From Bacillus sp. CECT 9360 (GTDB taxonomy: Bacteria; Bacillota; Bacilli; Bacillales; DSM-1321), in the NCBI RefSeq assembly GCF_918741275.1, contig NZ_CAKKNA010000001.1, positions 310,001 to 374,000 of the forward strand: 64,000 nucleotides of DNA, in the 5' to 3' direction. This document shows, piece after piece, positions 44,117-53,455 of this stretch. Made by a program: the position numbers and the translations under genes. The stretch's first letter is position 1. Every line of letters begins with the position of its first letter. A model generated the notes under the pieces. It was given only the letters and a program-made list of their open reading frames with translations, did no database searches and was not told the origin of the DNA.

Positions 44117-47089
44117 TTGCCTTTTATAAACCAAAAACATCATAAGAGAAACAAAACAGAGGAAGAATTTAGTGCAAACCTCAAAATTGATGCAGATGCA
44201 GACCTCTATAGCTATGAGACGTTAACTTCTCTATTCGATTACCATCCAGATATTATATTTACCTTAAATGTAGCAGGGGATATAGAAGCAGTTAATAAGC
44301 GAGTGGATCGTTTAGGATATAAACCAGAAGAAATCAATGGATCTTTTACAGAATTTATTGTTAACAAACATTTGATTAAAACCATTGCTAATTTTGAAAA
44401 AACATTAAATGGTTCATCTGAGAATTTCGATATTTCTCTTTTACATAAAGACGGAAGTTCGATTGAGGCAAATATAACAAGCATTCCAATCATAACGAAT
44501 AATAAAGTTATTGGTGTCATTGGTATTGCAAAGGATATCAGCGACATAAAACAAAAGGAAGCTACTTTAAAAAACATCCAAAATGGACTTACTCTTTCCC
44601 AAATGAATGCAAACATCGGCAGCTGGGATTCGGACCTTACAACTGGAAAAATCTTTTGGTCCAAACAAATATTCCGTATATTAGGAATTCATCCGGATGA
44701 AGAATTTGTACCAACCTATAACAAGCTTATTGAATTCATCCATCCAAAAGATCGTGAGCGATTCGACACAGTCGTTACTTCTTCACTGCAAAATAATGAA
44801 AATTATCAAATTGAATATCGGGTTCATAGAGGCGATGGTAAAGAACGAGTTATTTCTGAGAAAGCTGATTTAATCGTCGATGACGATGGTAAAGCGGTCA
44901 GATTGATGGGAATCATCCATGATATTACCGAGCGGAAATTGGCAGAGGAAAATGAAGAGCAATTCCAAAATGTTTACTCGAATATTGAAGCCGGCATTTG
45001 GTCAAAAGATCTTAATGCTGACAAATTTCGCTTTGTATCTGCAGGAGTGGAACCAATCTGCGGTTTTACACAGGAAGAAATCATGCAAGAGAAGGTGGAA
45101 TGGGAAAAAATCGTATATCCAGAAGATTTGCCAGGATTCTTATCTTTGCAAAGGGAATTATTCTCAGGCAAAGCCATACAGCATGAATATCGTATTACCC
45201 ATCAAAATGATGGTATCCGATGGGTTCGGGATCATACAATCCCGCTTTTGAATGACTTCGGAGAGGTGACACGGTTAACAGGAATCATAACGGACATTAC
45301 AGATCAAAAAATAGCCGTTGCCAGAATGGAGCATTTCGCACATCATGATTATCTTACGGACTTGCCAAATAGAAGATTATTTGACAAGAAATTATCTTCA
45401 TTAATAGAAGAATCCCAAACAGAAGATAAGCAATTCGCTGTTATCTATCTTGATCTCGATGGGTTTAAGCGTATCAATGACTCTCTGGGTCATCCGGTAG
45501 GAGATGATCTGTTAATAAGCCTATCAGAAAGACTATCTAACCTTTTGACGGGCGACAATTTTATTGCACGAATGGGTGGCGATGAGTTTGCCATACTGGT
45601 TTCGAAGTATCTTGAGATAGATGAAATCATTAAATTTGCAAAAACGATCATCAATGAAATCAAACATCCTTTTTTTATAAAGGATTATGAGCTTTTTATA
45701 ACCGCAAGTATCGGAATTAGTATGTATCCACAGGATGGTTTAGACGCAGCAGCGTTAATCAAAAATGCTGATTCAGCTTTATATCGCGCCAAGGAACTTG
45801 GTAAAGACAACTACCAAGTCTATATGGCTTCTAAGGATATTCAAGCGTATAAATCTTTTTTGCTAGAAAAAGATTTAAGGTATGCATTGGCTAAAAATGA
45901 ATTTCATATCCATTACCAGCCGCGCATTGATTTAAGTCAAAACAAAATCGTCAGGGCCGAAGCGCTTATCCGCTGGAAACATCCAGAGTGGGGCCTTGTT
46001 TCACCGGATGAATTCATTCCCTTGGCCGAGGAATCGGGGCTTATCATTGAAATAGGGAATTGGGTGGTACGCAACGTTTGCCAACAATTAACTAGTTGGG
46101 TGAAAGAGCAGGTACCTGTGGTTCCAATATCAGTAAACATATCGGCTAACAGCTTTCTAAAGACTAATTGGAGCTCTACAATTCTGCAAATTCTAGAAGA
46201 AATGAATGTCGACCCCAGCATGTTAGAATTCGAAATAACCGAAAGTACTATCCTGCAAAATGAAGAGGTAGTCCGGAAATCCGTTGAGTTCGTAAAAGAA
46301 CTTGGCATAAAGCTTTCATTAGATGATTTCGGCACAGGTTTTTCTTCAATCAGTCATTTAAAGAAGTTCCAATTTGATTATTTAAAGATCGATCGTACAT
46401 TTATCGAAAAAATCGTTGTCAATCGTCAAGACGCGAATATTACTCAATCCATCATACAACTAGCTCACGGATTGGATATGAAAGTAGTTGCAGAGGGTGT
46501 TGAAACCGACGAACAGCTGGAATTATTAAAAACATTTGCTTGTGATGAAATACAAGGCTATATATTGAGTAAACCGATTGAGGCAGAGGTTTTTAAAAAA
46601 TTATTAATGCCCGTTGTTCTTAAACCAAAAGTCAAAAAAAAATCAGATAAACAGGGGGAAAATCGACGTAAATTTTTCCGAATCGACCTTCCGGTGCCAT
46701 TAAGCTGCAAAATGACGATACTAAATATTAAAGGTAAGAAAATTTCATTGGGCGCCACAGAAATCATAATGGATAATATCGGACCTGGAGGACTTCATTT
46801 TTTGTCACATATTAATATGCCCGTAAGACCGGACATCACTTTAAAAATAATGACCGAAATCCTTGGTGAAAAATTTCATATCCTTGGACATATCGTTTGG
46901 CAAAATGAAGTAGAATATAAGGTTTATGAATACGGTCTAGAATTCTTCTTGGATGAAAACGAGCGAGAAAGAGTAATCATGTTATTAAACAAATTATCGG
47001 TCGAATCTCGAAAGACAACGATTTTTCAAAAAAACCTTTTAGTTACGGAAGATAAAATACAATATATTCATTCTCTCAGGTACAAATAA
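44117..47089 (+). CDS. PAS-PAS-PAS-GGDEF-EAL-PilZ c-di-GMP protein
   Basis: About 990 residues with three PAS domains (roughly 30-150, 155-275, 285-400), a diguanylate cyclase domain with intact GGDEF at 487-491, an EAL phosphodiesterase domain with EAL at 615-617, DDFGTGFSS and KIDRTFI, and a C-terminal PilZ c-di-GMP-binding domain (RRKFFRIDLP, DNIGPGGLHF, about 870-985). No RxxD inhibitory site precedes GGDEF; TGD is found instead. There is no membrane helix, so it is likely cytoplasmic and redox- or ligand-sensing. I start at TTG 44117 after TTAGGAGTG; the ATG at 44075 has no site. The layout up to EAL resembles B. subtilis DgcW; the PilZ domain is an addition. Confidence 0.9.
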   Translation: MPFINQKHHKRNKTEEEFSANLKIDADADLYSYETLTSLFDYHPDIIFTLNVAGDIEAVNKRVDRLGYKPEEINGSFTEFIVNKHLIKTIANFEKTLNGSSENFDISLLHKDGSSIEANITSIPIITNNKVIGVIGIAKDISDIKQKEATLKNIQNGLTLSQMNANIGSWDSDLTTGKIFWSKQIFRILGIHPDEEFVPTYNKLIEFIHPKDRERFDTVVTSSLQNNENYQIEYRVHRGDGKERVISEKADLIVDDDGKAVRLMGIIHDITERKLAEENEEQFQNVYSNIEAGIWSKDLNADKFRFVSAGVEPICGFTQEEIMQEKVEWEKIVYPEDLPGFLSLQRELFSGKAIQHEYRITHQNDGIRWVRDHTIPLLNDFGEVTRLTGIITDITDQKIAVARMEHFAHHDYLTDLPNRRLFDKKLSSLIEESQTEDKQFAVIYLDLDGFKRINDSLGHPVGDDLLISLSERLSNLLTGDNFIARMGGDEFAILVSKYLEIDEIIKFAKTIINEIKHPFFIKDYELFITASIGISMYPQDGLDAAALIKNADSALYRAKELGKDNYQVYMASKDIQAYKSFLLEKDLRYALAKNEFHIHYQPRIDLSQNKIVRAEALIRWKHPEWGLVSPDEFIPLAEESGLIIEIGNWVVRNVCQQLTSWVKEQVPVVPISVNISANSFLKTNWSSTILQILEEMNVDPSMLEFEITESTILQNEEVVRKSVEFVKELGIKLSLDDFGTGFSSISHLKKFQFDYLKIDRTFIEKIVVNRQDANITQSIIQLAHGLDMKVVAEGVETDEQLELLKTFACDEIQGYILSKPIEAEVFKKLLMPVVLKPKVKKKSDKQGENRRKFFRIDLPVPLSCKMTILNIKGKKISLGATEIIMDNIGPGGLHFLSHINMPVRPDITLKIMTEILGEKFHILGHIVWQNEVEYKVYEYGLEFFLDENERERVIMLLNKLSVESRKTTIFQKNLLVTEDKIQYIHSLRYK

Positions 47090-47106
47090 TCATAACAGGG
47101 CATATC

Positions 47107-47143
47107 GGGGCTTATTCAGAAATATATTTTTTGAATAGGCCCT
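47107..47143 (+). terminator. Probable terminator after the c-di-GMP gene
   Basis: GGGCTTATTC pairs with GAATAGGCCC around an AT-rich loop; the T-run after it is short. Confidence 0.55.
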
Positions 47144-47218
47144 TCCTTATGACGTTTGAAACGCAGTAGAATCAGGGAAAAATCATTAAAAGGAGTCCTT
47201 AATATGAAAGGAGATCTT

Positions 47219-47698
47219 ATGTCAAACATTCATCTCTTAACAAACGAGCATAAATTCTCATATTACGAAGAAGATTGGTATCCACCTCTAACAGCTGCCC
47301 TTGAAGGCCTGAGTGCCAAAGAGGCTACTTGGAAACCAGCTGGGGAATCGGTCAATAGCATCTGGGAAACGATAAATCATATGCTCTATTTTGAAGAACG
47401 GCTTCTTTACCAATTAGAGGGCAGAATGAATCAATTTAACAAAGTGAGTGAGAACGACCTCACATTCAAAGAGGGAAATTCGGATGATGATCAGGCATGG
47501 GAACAAATAGTAAAAAAAATAAATGAAATTCATGCGGGTCTAAAACAGGCGATTACCAGCTTGCAAGAAGACGATTTTGAGAGTTTTGCAGAAGCAATTA
47601 TGGGTGTAATCAGACACGACGCCTACCATACAGGGCAAATCATTCAAATTAGGAAACTCCAAGGATCATGGGCGGCAAAAAGGAGATTTGAATTCTAA
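47219..47698 (+). CDS. DinB family protein
   Basis: A 159-residue four-helix bundle of the DinB/YfiT metal-binding family. Likely metal histidines are in INHMLYFEERLL and in RHDAYHTGQIIQIRKL. ATG 47219 lies six bases after AAAGGAG; an ATG at 47204 with its own AGGAG nine bases ahead is also possible and would add five residues. These proteins are often bacillithiol-dependent transferases or damage-induced, but the substrate is unknown. Confidence 0.82.
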   Translation: MSNIHLLTNEHKFSYYEEDWYPPLTAALEGLSAKEATWKPAGESVNSIWETINHMLYFEERLLYQLEGRMNQFNKVSENDLTFKEGNSDDDQAWEQIVKKINEIHAGLKQAITSLQEDDFESFAEAIMGVIRHDAYHTGQIIQIRKLQGSWAAKRRFEF

Positions 47699-47772
47699 CA
47701 GTTTCATTTAGTTAATAGCAAATAGCATTCCCATGTTCTAAGAATGGAAAACAACCAACTTTATTATTTTTA

Positions 47773-47795
47773 AAGACCACTTAGTGGTCTTTTTG
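47773..47795 (+). terminator. Intrinsic terminator
   Basis: Perfect AAGACCACT/AGTGGTCTT stem with a one-base loop (effectively a tight hairpin) and T5. Confidence 0.85.
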
Positions 47796-47968
47796 TAATT
47801 TTACTCTTAAACGAAAGGTGTTTATTTGTAGTAGAACATTCCTTATATGCCTCAAGGCTAGAAAATTGTCGAATCTGAAAGAAAGTTATGTAAATATTTC
47901 TATTTATTATTTATACTTAAGGAATGTGTAGGATTTTTCTCGTTAACCGAAAAAAAGGAGTTGGCAAT

Positions 47969-48910
47969 ATGTCTGATTCATCTAACCAGAATGTAACAAT
48001 ATTCTCAAATGAAACTCTCATAAACGGCTTCATTGAAATTATTGAAGAAATTGCCGATTCACCGGAATCAACATCTATCATGGAGAAACTCGGTTATCGT
48101 ACTGGAAAATCGGCGGCTGAACAGATAAATATACATGGCAATAAGCCCGAATTTATAAAAACGCTCTCCTCTTTGAAATTAAAGGGAGGGTGGGGGACAG
48201 TGGAAGTAACCGACTTATCAGAGGATAGCAAAATCATGTTATTGAAGCTTACAAAAGAAAATGACAGCAATCAAGGTCTTACACCCGCTGAATGCTTTAT
48301 CTTTAGCTATCTAGCAGGTTTATTTAGCATGCTTTTTGGAGAAGACATGTGGTATGAACATAAGAAAGAAGGAGCAGAGTACTCGCTTATTATGATTACT
48401 CCTTCCGCGAACGTTGTAACGAATGACCTGAAAACAATTTTAAAACGGAAAGAACAAGAGCAGATACAGCATTTAGAAAACATGGTCGAACAAAAAAGCT
48501 TAGATTTAAAGCACGCAATAAGGGAGCTATCTTCACCAGTTATACCGGTATTAAACAATACGATCGTAATCCCTTTGTTTGGCAAATTTGAAGATCCCCA
48601 TGCTAGTGAACTGAATGAAAAGATTCTACAAGGTGTTGTCCAATACGGAGCACGCTATTTGCTTCTTGATTTGACCGCTGTTAAAGAGCTTGATGAATTT
48701 ACACCGTCGGTCATCCACAACATTACAAATTCGGTCAAACTGCTGGGGGCAAAAACATTTCTCATTGGCATCTCACCGGTCATAAGCAGCGGAATAGTCA
48801 AGGCCGGCATGGATTTAGGCAATTTTAAATGTTTTAGTACTCTGCAGCATGCTTTACAATACACACTCTTTATTGAAGGTCTTGAAATTACAAAATCCAT
48901 GAAAAGTTAA
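47969..48910 (+). CDS. STAS-domain protein with V4R-like sensor, RsbR-like
   Basis: A 313-residue protein. The C-terminal 110 residues form a STAS domain (PVIPVLNNTIVIPLFGKF, then YLLLDLTAVKELDEF), of the RsbR/stressosome type; a Thr is kept in DLT and another follows in EFT. The N-terminal part (CFIFSYLAGLFSMLFGEDMWYEH in short form AECFIFSYLAGLF) resembles a V4R-like ligand domain. AAAAGGAG precedes ATG 47969. It could sense a small molecule and feed sigmaB signalling. No rsb genes are next to it. Confidence 0.7.
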   Translation: MSDSSNQNVTIFSNETLINGFIEIIEEIADSPESTSIMEKLGYRTGKSAAEQINIHGNKPEFIKTLSSLKLKGGWGTVEVTDLSEDSKIMLLKLTKENDSNQGLTPAECFIFSYLAGLFSMLFGEDMWYEHKKEGAEYSLIMITPSANVVTNDLKTILKRKEQEQIQHLENMVEQKSLDLKHAIRELSSPVIPVLNNTIVIPLFGKFEDPHASELNEKILQGVVQYGARYLLLDLTAVKELDEFTPSVIHNITNSVKLLGAKTFLIGISPVISSGIVKAGMDLGNFKCFSTLQHALQYTLFIEGLEITKSMKS

Positions 48911-48995
48911 GAAGTTAATAGTTATAAGTTAACAATAGGAAGGTGAGGGAGAATGTTTGCAGCCGAATTGAATGGGAAGATTCCTACACTTACAA

Positions 48996-49295
48996 CTATT
49001 TTTTCATGTTCTTGATTTCTTCAGTAACGACAAATGCTAAATCATCGTTGCCAAATAGTGATAAGACACCAAGCAATGTTTCGTCAGCAACTTCACCTGC
49101 TTCTTCTTTAGGCACCGTCAAATCAAGTACTTCATTTAAAGCCAGGTTAGAGGCCTGATTGGGATAAGCCCTTATATATATTTCTGTTGGATCGAGGTCA
49201 TGATTAACGCACCATTGAGCAAACACGAGAATCATCATCTTTTCTTCACTTTGATAGTTTTGGATTATTTTTTCTTGTATCTCTTTTTCATTCAT
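48996..49295 (-). CDS. Small acidic hypothetical protein
   Basis: A 99-residue, mainly helical protein beginning MNEKEIQEKIIQNYQSEEK. AAAGGAG lies eight bases ahead of ATG 49295. It is soluble with no recognised motif and converges with the STAS gene. Function unknown. Confidence 0.7.
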   Translation of the reverse strand: MNEKEIQEKIIQNYQSEEKMMILVFAQWCVNHDLDPTEIYIRAYPNQASNLALNEVLDLTVPKEEAGEVADETLLGVLSLFGNDDLAFVVTEEIKNMKK

Positions 49296-49573
49296 TTATT
49301 TTCTCCTTTGAAAGCATCTATATAAATTATAATGGAAGCTGATGAGTTTTTCATTAACTTAAACGAACGATACACTACTTTTCCTGGGAAAGCGCAGGAT
49401 AAGACAATATTTTTACATTTTCAGGTTAAGGGAGTTTATCCGATTTTGATAATCATCGGCTGACTTGCAGTGGTATTTTACACTTTCCTAAAGATATTAA
49501 AGCGTTATTTTGATAAGAATTAGGGAAGATTAAGAATAGGATTACTACTTTGCTTTAGAGAGGAGAAATTTAC

Positions 49574-49840
49574 ATGGATCGAATTGAAGCGGGCGAAATC
49601 TTCACGATCAGCGATGAGGATGAGCAAGAGCATGAAGTTGAGGTAATGGGTACAATCGTTATTGAAGACACAGAATATGCAGCAGTCAGCTTTGTAGAAG
49701 ACATTCAAGAAGAAAGTGATGATATTGATGTTTTCTTTTTAAAAATCGACAGTGATGGCGACTTTTCAGCCATTGAGAGTGATGAGGAATTTGAAAAAGT
49801 ATCCGCCGCATTTGAAGAAATCATGGAAGACGAAGAATAA
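49574..49840 (+). CDS. DUF1292 family protein (YrzB-like)
   Basis: An 88-residue very acidic protein of the DUF1292 family (ISDEDEQEHEVEVMG, AAVSFVEDIQEE). GAGGAG precedes the ATG. B. subtilis YrzB is in a conserved operon, but this copy is alone, so it is probably a paralogue. A degraded copy of its 3' end is found downstream of corA at 51675-51740. Confidence 0.82.
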   Translation: MDRIEAGEIFTISDEDEQEHEVEVMGTIVIEDTEYAAVSFVEDIQEESDDIDVFFLKIDSDGDFSAIESDEEFEKVSAAFEEIMEDEE

Positions 49841-49853
49841 TATCAAAACCGAA

Positions 49854-49884
49854 AAAGGGGGAGGGGACCCCCTCCTTTTTTTTG
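49854..49884 (+). terminator. Strong terminator after the DUF1292 gene
   Basis: AAGGGGGAGG pairs with CCCCCTCCTT followed by T8. Confidence 0.88.
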
Positions 49885-49954
49885 CAAAATATATCTTACT
49901 TAATAGCAATAATTCACACTTAGGATAGATTTACTAGATAGGAGGATTCAAACA

Positions 49955-50611
49955 ATGCTACACAACCAAATAAAAAAATACATATCGGAAATAATGAAAT
50001 CAGTGGAAGAACAGCAATCTTCACAGAAAGGCGATGCGATAATAGTTCATATATATAAAGAGGAAAAAGAATATGCAGAGAAACATCAGTTGATAGCTGA
50101 AGAATTAAGAGGAAACATCACTTTAGCAGAGCCAGTTTCCCGCTTTTCAGACGCGCATATTGAGCGATGTGATAAAGAATCAGAAGAAGTTATTACTATA
50201 GAAAAACCGCAGTTTCTAACAGAACCTATTGAGTACTTAAAAAAACATAAAAATGAATTTATTTACCTGGAATCTGATTGGTGGGAACTTGTGGGTGTGG
50301 ATGCTGTTTCTTTAGAGGCGGACGATGTATTCGGAACATACAACATCATGTTAGGATTGAAGCTGCAGAAGAAATTCGGAACAGCTTTAAAGACTCATCT
50401 CAAAAATGAATTACACGGAGACGATGCAAAGTTTTCCTTATTGTTTAATCCTGATGAAGGTTTATGGAATTTAAACTTTGCCTTGGACTATACGGGCGGC
50501 TTTAAAGAAGAATTGTCAATTGGAGAAGCGTATAATCTCATTTACCATTTTTTATTTAAGCTAGTTGAAGTGGTAGAACATAAAGAAAACTCGCCGATTA
50601 AAGAGCCGTAA
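49955..50611 (+). CDS. Hypothetical protein
   Basis: A 218-residue soluble protein that starts MLHNQIKKYISEIMKSVEE. AGGAGG precedes the ATG. It has no membrane helix or signal peptide. The C-terminal half (GTYNIMLGLKLQKKFG, LNFALDYTGGF) suggests a beta-rich domain. I do not recognise a catalytic motif and assign no function. Confidence 0.65.
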   Translation: MLHNQIKKYISEIMKSVEEQQSSQKGDAIIVHIYKEEKEYAEKHQLIAEELRGNITLAEPVSRFSDAHIERCDKESEEVITIEKPQFLTEPIEYLKKHKNEFIYLESDWWELVGVDAVSLEADDVFGTYNIMLGLKLQKKFGTALKTHLKNELHGDDAKFSLLFNPDEGLWNLNFALDYTGGFKEELSIGEAYNLIYHFLFKLVEVVEHKENSPIKEP

Positions 50612-50707
50612 AGGCTGACATTAGGCGCAGTTGAATTCATGCAAATAGAAAGTTTTAGAGAAATGCAGGATCGTGGTGTTTCCAAAAAATAAAGGGGTTG
50701 ATGGTAC

Positions 50708-51649
50708 TTGATTCGTACTTTTGCGGTGATGAACGATTTAAAGGTGATGAATGATTTACCGCTGAATCGATTATCCGATCCAGATGTAAAATGGTATTGG
50801 GTGGATTTTGATGCACCTACTGAAGAAGAGGCTATGCTGCTTAAAACTCATTTCGATTTTCATCCGTTGGCCATTGAAGATTGCTTGCAATTTTTACAGC
50901 GTCCGAAACTCGATTATTACGATGGATATGATTTTTTTGTGCTGCATACTCTAAATCAAGTCTCGCTGACACCAGAAGAAGTGGATGTATTTGTTGGCGA
51001 AAATTTCATCGTCACTTTCCATTTATCGGCATCACCTGAAATGCAAATGGTTCATCAAAGATTAATGGAGGATGATAATTCTCTGGATAAAGGCACATTA
51101 TACGTTTTTTATTTAATCATGGATAAAATTGTGGACGAATTTTTCCCTAATATTTATAAAATTGAAGATGATTTAAATGAATTTGAAACCAAAGAAGCAA
51201 ATAAAAACTTTATTGAAGGAGTCTTTGAACTTAGAAGCCAACTGCTCAAAATGCGCCGAACCATTTTTCCAATGCGTGAATTGGTGTATAGAATTCTTAA
51301 TTCGGAAAGAGTGATCATACCGAAAGAAGAACGGGTGTACTTCATGGATATTCATGACCATTTGCTGAAACTTTCCGAAATGATAGAGTCAAACCGGGAA
51401 ATGACTACTGATATACGAGACAGTTACATTTCATTAAATTCAAACCGAATGAATGCAATTATGAAGACACTGACCGTTATGACATCCATTTTTATTCCAT
51501 TAACATTCATTGCCAGTATCTATGGGATGAACTTTGAATATATGCCTGAACTTACATGGCATCGTGGTTATTTCGGGGTACTAGGAGTTATGCTTGTTGT
51601 CGGTTTAGGCATGCTCATCTGGTTATGGCGTAAGGGCTGGTTCAAATGA
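50708..51649 (+). CDS. corA: CorA family magnesium/cobalt transporter
   Basis: A 313-residue CorA/MIT channel, with a large cytoplasmic N-terminal domain, a long helix and two C-terminal membrane helices with the selectivity motif YGMNFEYMPEL between them. The family pattern is clear in HPLAIEDCLQFLQRPKLD. The start is TTG 50708 after AAAGGGG with nine bases of spacing. It imports Mg2+ by the membrane potential; the gene is single and its end is followed by a shared terminator. Confidence 0.9.
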   Translation: MIRTFAVMNDLKVMNDLPLNRLSDPDVKWYWVDFDAPTEEEAMLLKTHFDFHPLAIEDCLQFLQRPKLDYYDGYDFFVLHTLNQVSLTPEEVDVFVGENFIVTFHLSASPEMQMVHQRLMEDDNSLDKGTLYVFYLIMDKIVDEFFPNIYKIEDDLNEFETKEANKNFIEGVFELRSQLLKMRRTIFPMRELVYRILNSERVIIPKEERVYFMDIHDHLLKLSEMIESNREMTTDIRDSYISLNSNRMNAIMKTLTVMTSIFIPLTFIASIYGMNFEYMPELTWHRGYFGVLGVMLVVGLGMLIWLWRKGWFK

Positions 51650-51674
51650 TATACCATTGCCAAATGTATACGCC

Positions 51675-51734
51675 GATGAATTTGAAAAGTGCCCACCGCA
51701 TTTGATGATTTCATGTAAGATGAAGAATACTATC
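51675..51734 (+). pseudogene. Decayed duplicate of the 3' end of the DUF1292 gene
   Basis: From GATGAATTTGAAAA to AAGAATACTATC this stretch aligns with the last 60 bp of the DUF1292 gene (49781-49850), sharing the blocks CCGCATTTGA, TCATG and GAAGAATA in the same order. Stops and small deletions have destroyed the frame. It sits right after corA and has brought a similar G-run terminator with it. Confidence 0.7.
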
Positions 51735-51765
51735 AAAAAAGGGGGACCTAAAGCCCCTCTTTTTT
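51735..51765. terminator. Bidirectional terminator between corA and nhaC
   Basis: AAAAAAGGGG pairs with CCCCTCTTTTTT with T/A tracts on both sides. Related in sequence to the terminator at 49854-49884. Confidence 0.85.
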
Positions 51766-51780
51766 GGTATCAAGGTTTCA

Positions 51781-53196
51781 TTAAAAGAAGAAAACAGTCG
51801 CTCCATATAAAACGGCTGTAATGGCCGCTGCAATCAAAGCCGGCTTTAACTTAAACCTCGCATACTCCAAAACGGATAAGTTCAAAATTCGTGCAATTGT
51901 GTTTGTATCATCACTTAATGGCGATGCAAAGGCCCCAAATGTCCCGCTCGCAAAAACAGCTCCGATCACAAGCGGAAGCGAAATATCCGCCGCAACGGAC
52001 ATCGATACTCCTAGCGGCATCAGGATACCCCATGTGCCCCACGCTGACCCAATAAAATACGAGACAGCCGCACCAAAAATAAACAGTAGTGGCACAACTA
52101 TGGATGCTGGTATCCAACCTGCATTCTCAGTCACAAAGCCAGAAAAACCGAGCTCCTCAGTTACCGAGGAAAGCCCCCAAACAACGGCCAGCAATACAAT
52201 AACAGACATTAATTCATTTCCGCCGAAAATAAAGCTATTCAGCAAATCAGCCGTTTTCATTTTCTGAAGCTTAAAGAACAAGAAAGTAAATAACGACGTA
52301 AAAAGCAGTGCAATGAGCATGGCATCCATAACATCTGCTTTTATGAATGCAGAAAGAAATCCCTTTTCTTTTTTGTAACCGTCCCACCATGTCAGCAAGA
52401 GTGTTAAGCTGACGACTAAAAACAACGGAATAAGCAGGTTCAAGGGCTTGTTCGGTAAATCCCTGCCTACTGCCGGATCACAGCTATGCCAGTCATCTTC
52501 ATCCTCAGCTTGTTCACCAATTTTCTCAGGGTCACTGTCTTCCGTGGATTTAGAATGATGAAAAAAACTTAAATAGATGCCAAGCAAAATCATCACAATC
52601 GAGAAGAAATTAAACGGAATGCTTTGGAGAAACAGGTTGTATGGATCCGCGTCTATTTGTTCATTCCTAATGGCGATATCAACGATCGAAGTCATATAAC
52701 CGACAAATGCCGTCGCAATCGGAATGAGCACTATGATCGGAGTCGCGGTTGTTTCTATCACAAATCCCAATTCTTGCGTGGACATTTTTACCTTCTTTAG
52801 AAGGGCGCGCATGATCGGGGCAATCGTCACAAAACGAAAGCTTGGAGCGGCAAAAGTTCCTATCGTGGAAAGGTATGTAAGAATCAGAGCTTCTCTTTTC
52901 GTTTGTATTCGTGATGAAGCTTCCTCAACAAAACCGCGAATTCCGCCGGCAATCTTGATCATTCCGACCAATCCGGAAAAAGCGTATAGGAACAAGAGGA
53001 TTTTTATATTATTTTCATCAATTAGCCCTTTGACTAAAAATTGCACCATCTTCTCCAGGCCGCCAACGAGAGTGGGCTGCAGCAAGTAGGAGCCAACTAA
53101 CAATCCTGCAAACAAACCAGGCAACACCTGCTTGGTTCTAATAGCAATAGGAATAACGATTAAAAAAGGGATAATGGAAAACCATTCATTCTGCAA
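51781..53196 (-). CDS. NhaC family Na+/H+ antiporter
   Basis: A 471-residue polytopic protein of the NhaC/ArsB-like group with about 11-12 helices. Typical segments are SYFIGSAWGTWGILMPLG and ASPLSDDTNTIAR near the C-terminus, plus TFAAPSFRFVTIAPI. A His/Asp-rich cytoplasmic loop lies in the middle (EQAEDEDDWHS). The start is TTG 53196, six bases after TTAGGGTGA. That site lies wholly within an 8-bp inverted repeat. Substrate could be Na+/H+ or an amino/organic acid as in other NhaC relatives. Confidence 0.85.
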   Translation of the reverse strand: MQNEWFSIIPFLIVIPIAIRTKQVLPGLFAGLLVGSYLLQPTLVGGLEKMVQFLVKGLIDENNIKILLFLYAFSGLVGMIKIAGGIRGFVEEASSRIQTKREALILTYLSTIGTFAAPSFRFVTIAPIMRALLKKVKMSTQELGFVIETTATPIIVLIPIATAFVGYMTSIVDIAIRNEQIDADPYNLFLQSIPFNFFSIVMILLGIYLSFFHHSKSTEDSDPEKIGEQAEDEDDWHSCDPAVGRDLPNKPLNLLIPLFLVVSLTLLLTWWDGYKKEKGFLSAFIKADVMDAMLIALLFTSLFTFLFFKLQKMKTADLLNSFIFGGNELMSVIVLLAVVWGLSSVTEELGFSGFVTENAGWIPASIVVPLLFIFGAAVSYFIGSAWGTWGILMPLGVSMSVAADISLPLVIGAVFASGTFGAFASPLSDDTNTIARILNLSVLEYARFKLKPALIAAAITAVLYGATVFFF

Positions 53197-53202
53197 ACTA
53201 TT

Positions 53203-53235
53203 CACCCTAACCAATATGTACTTACGATTAGGGTG
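53203..53235 (-). promoter_or_regulatory. Hairpin sequestering the nhaC ribosome site
   Basis: CACCCTAA (53203-53210) and TTAGGGTG (53228-53235) are perfect inverted repeats. On the reverse strand the 3' arm is the Shine-Dalgarno of the NhaC gene. The hairpin, with a 17-base loop, could limit translation, or be an operator. Confidence 0.6.
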
Positions 53236-53305
53236 CGATAGATCGAAAAACTTATACGGTTAATCAATAGACAGATGGATGAAAAAGCTCCTAAGCTACA
53301 TTTTT

Positions 53306-53455
53306 TTAGCGTGAACGCGCTCTATGCATTAAAGCAAGACGCCTTAGTGTGGCGCTTGTAAAATCGGTTGAATTTCGGCTTTTCAATTGATTTCTAATCG
53401 GGTTGCCATTTGGTAAACCAGTGTTCTCATCAGTGTCCGTGTGATTGCGCGCCAT
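53306..53455 (-). CDS. Small basic hypothetical protein
   Basis: A 49-residue peptide beginning MARNHTDTDENTGLPNG, hydrophilic, with a basic C-terminus. GGGAGGCGG lies six bases ahead of the ATG, strong enough to suggest real translation. It has no relative I can name and diverges from the next small gene. Composition resembles small spore proteins, a weak guess. Confidence 0.5.
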   Translation of the reverse strand: MARNHTDTDENTGLPNGNPIRNQLKSRNSTDFTSATLRRLALMHRARSR

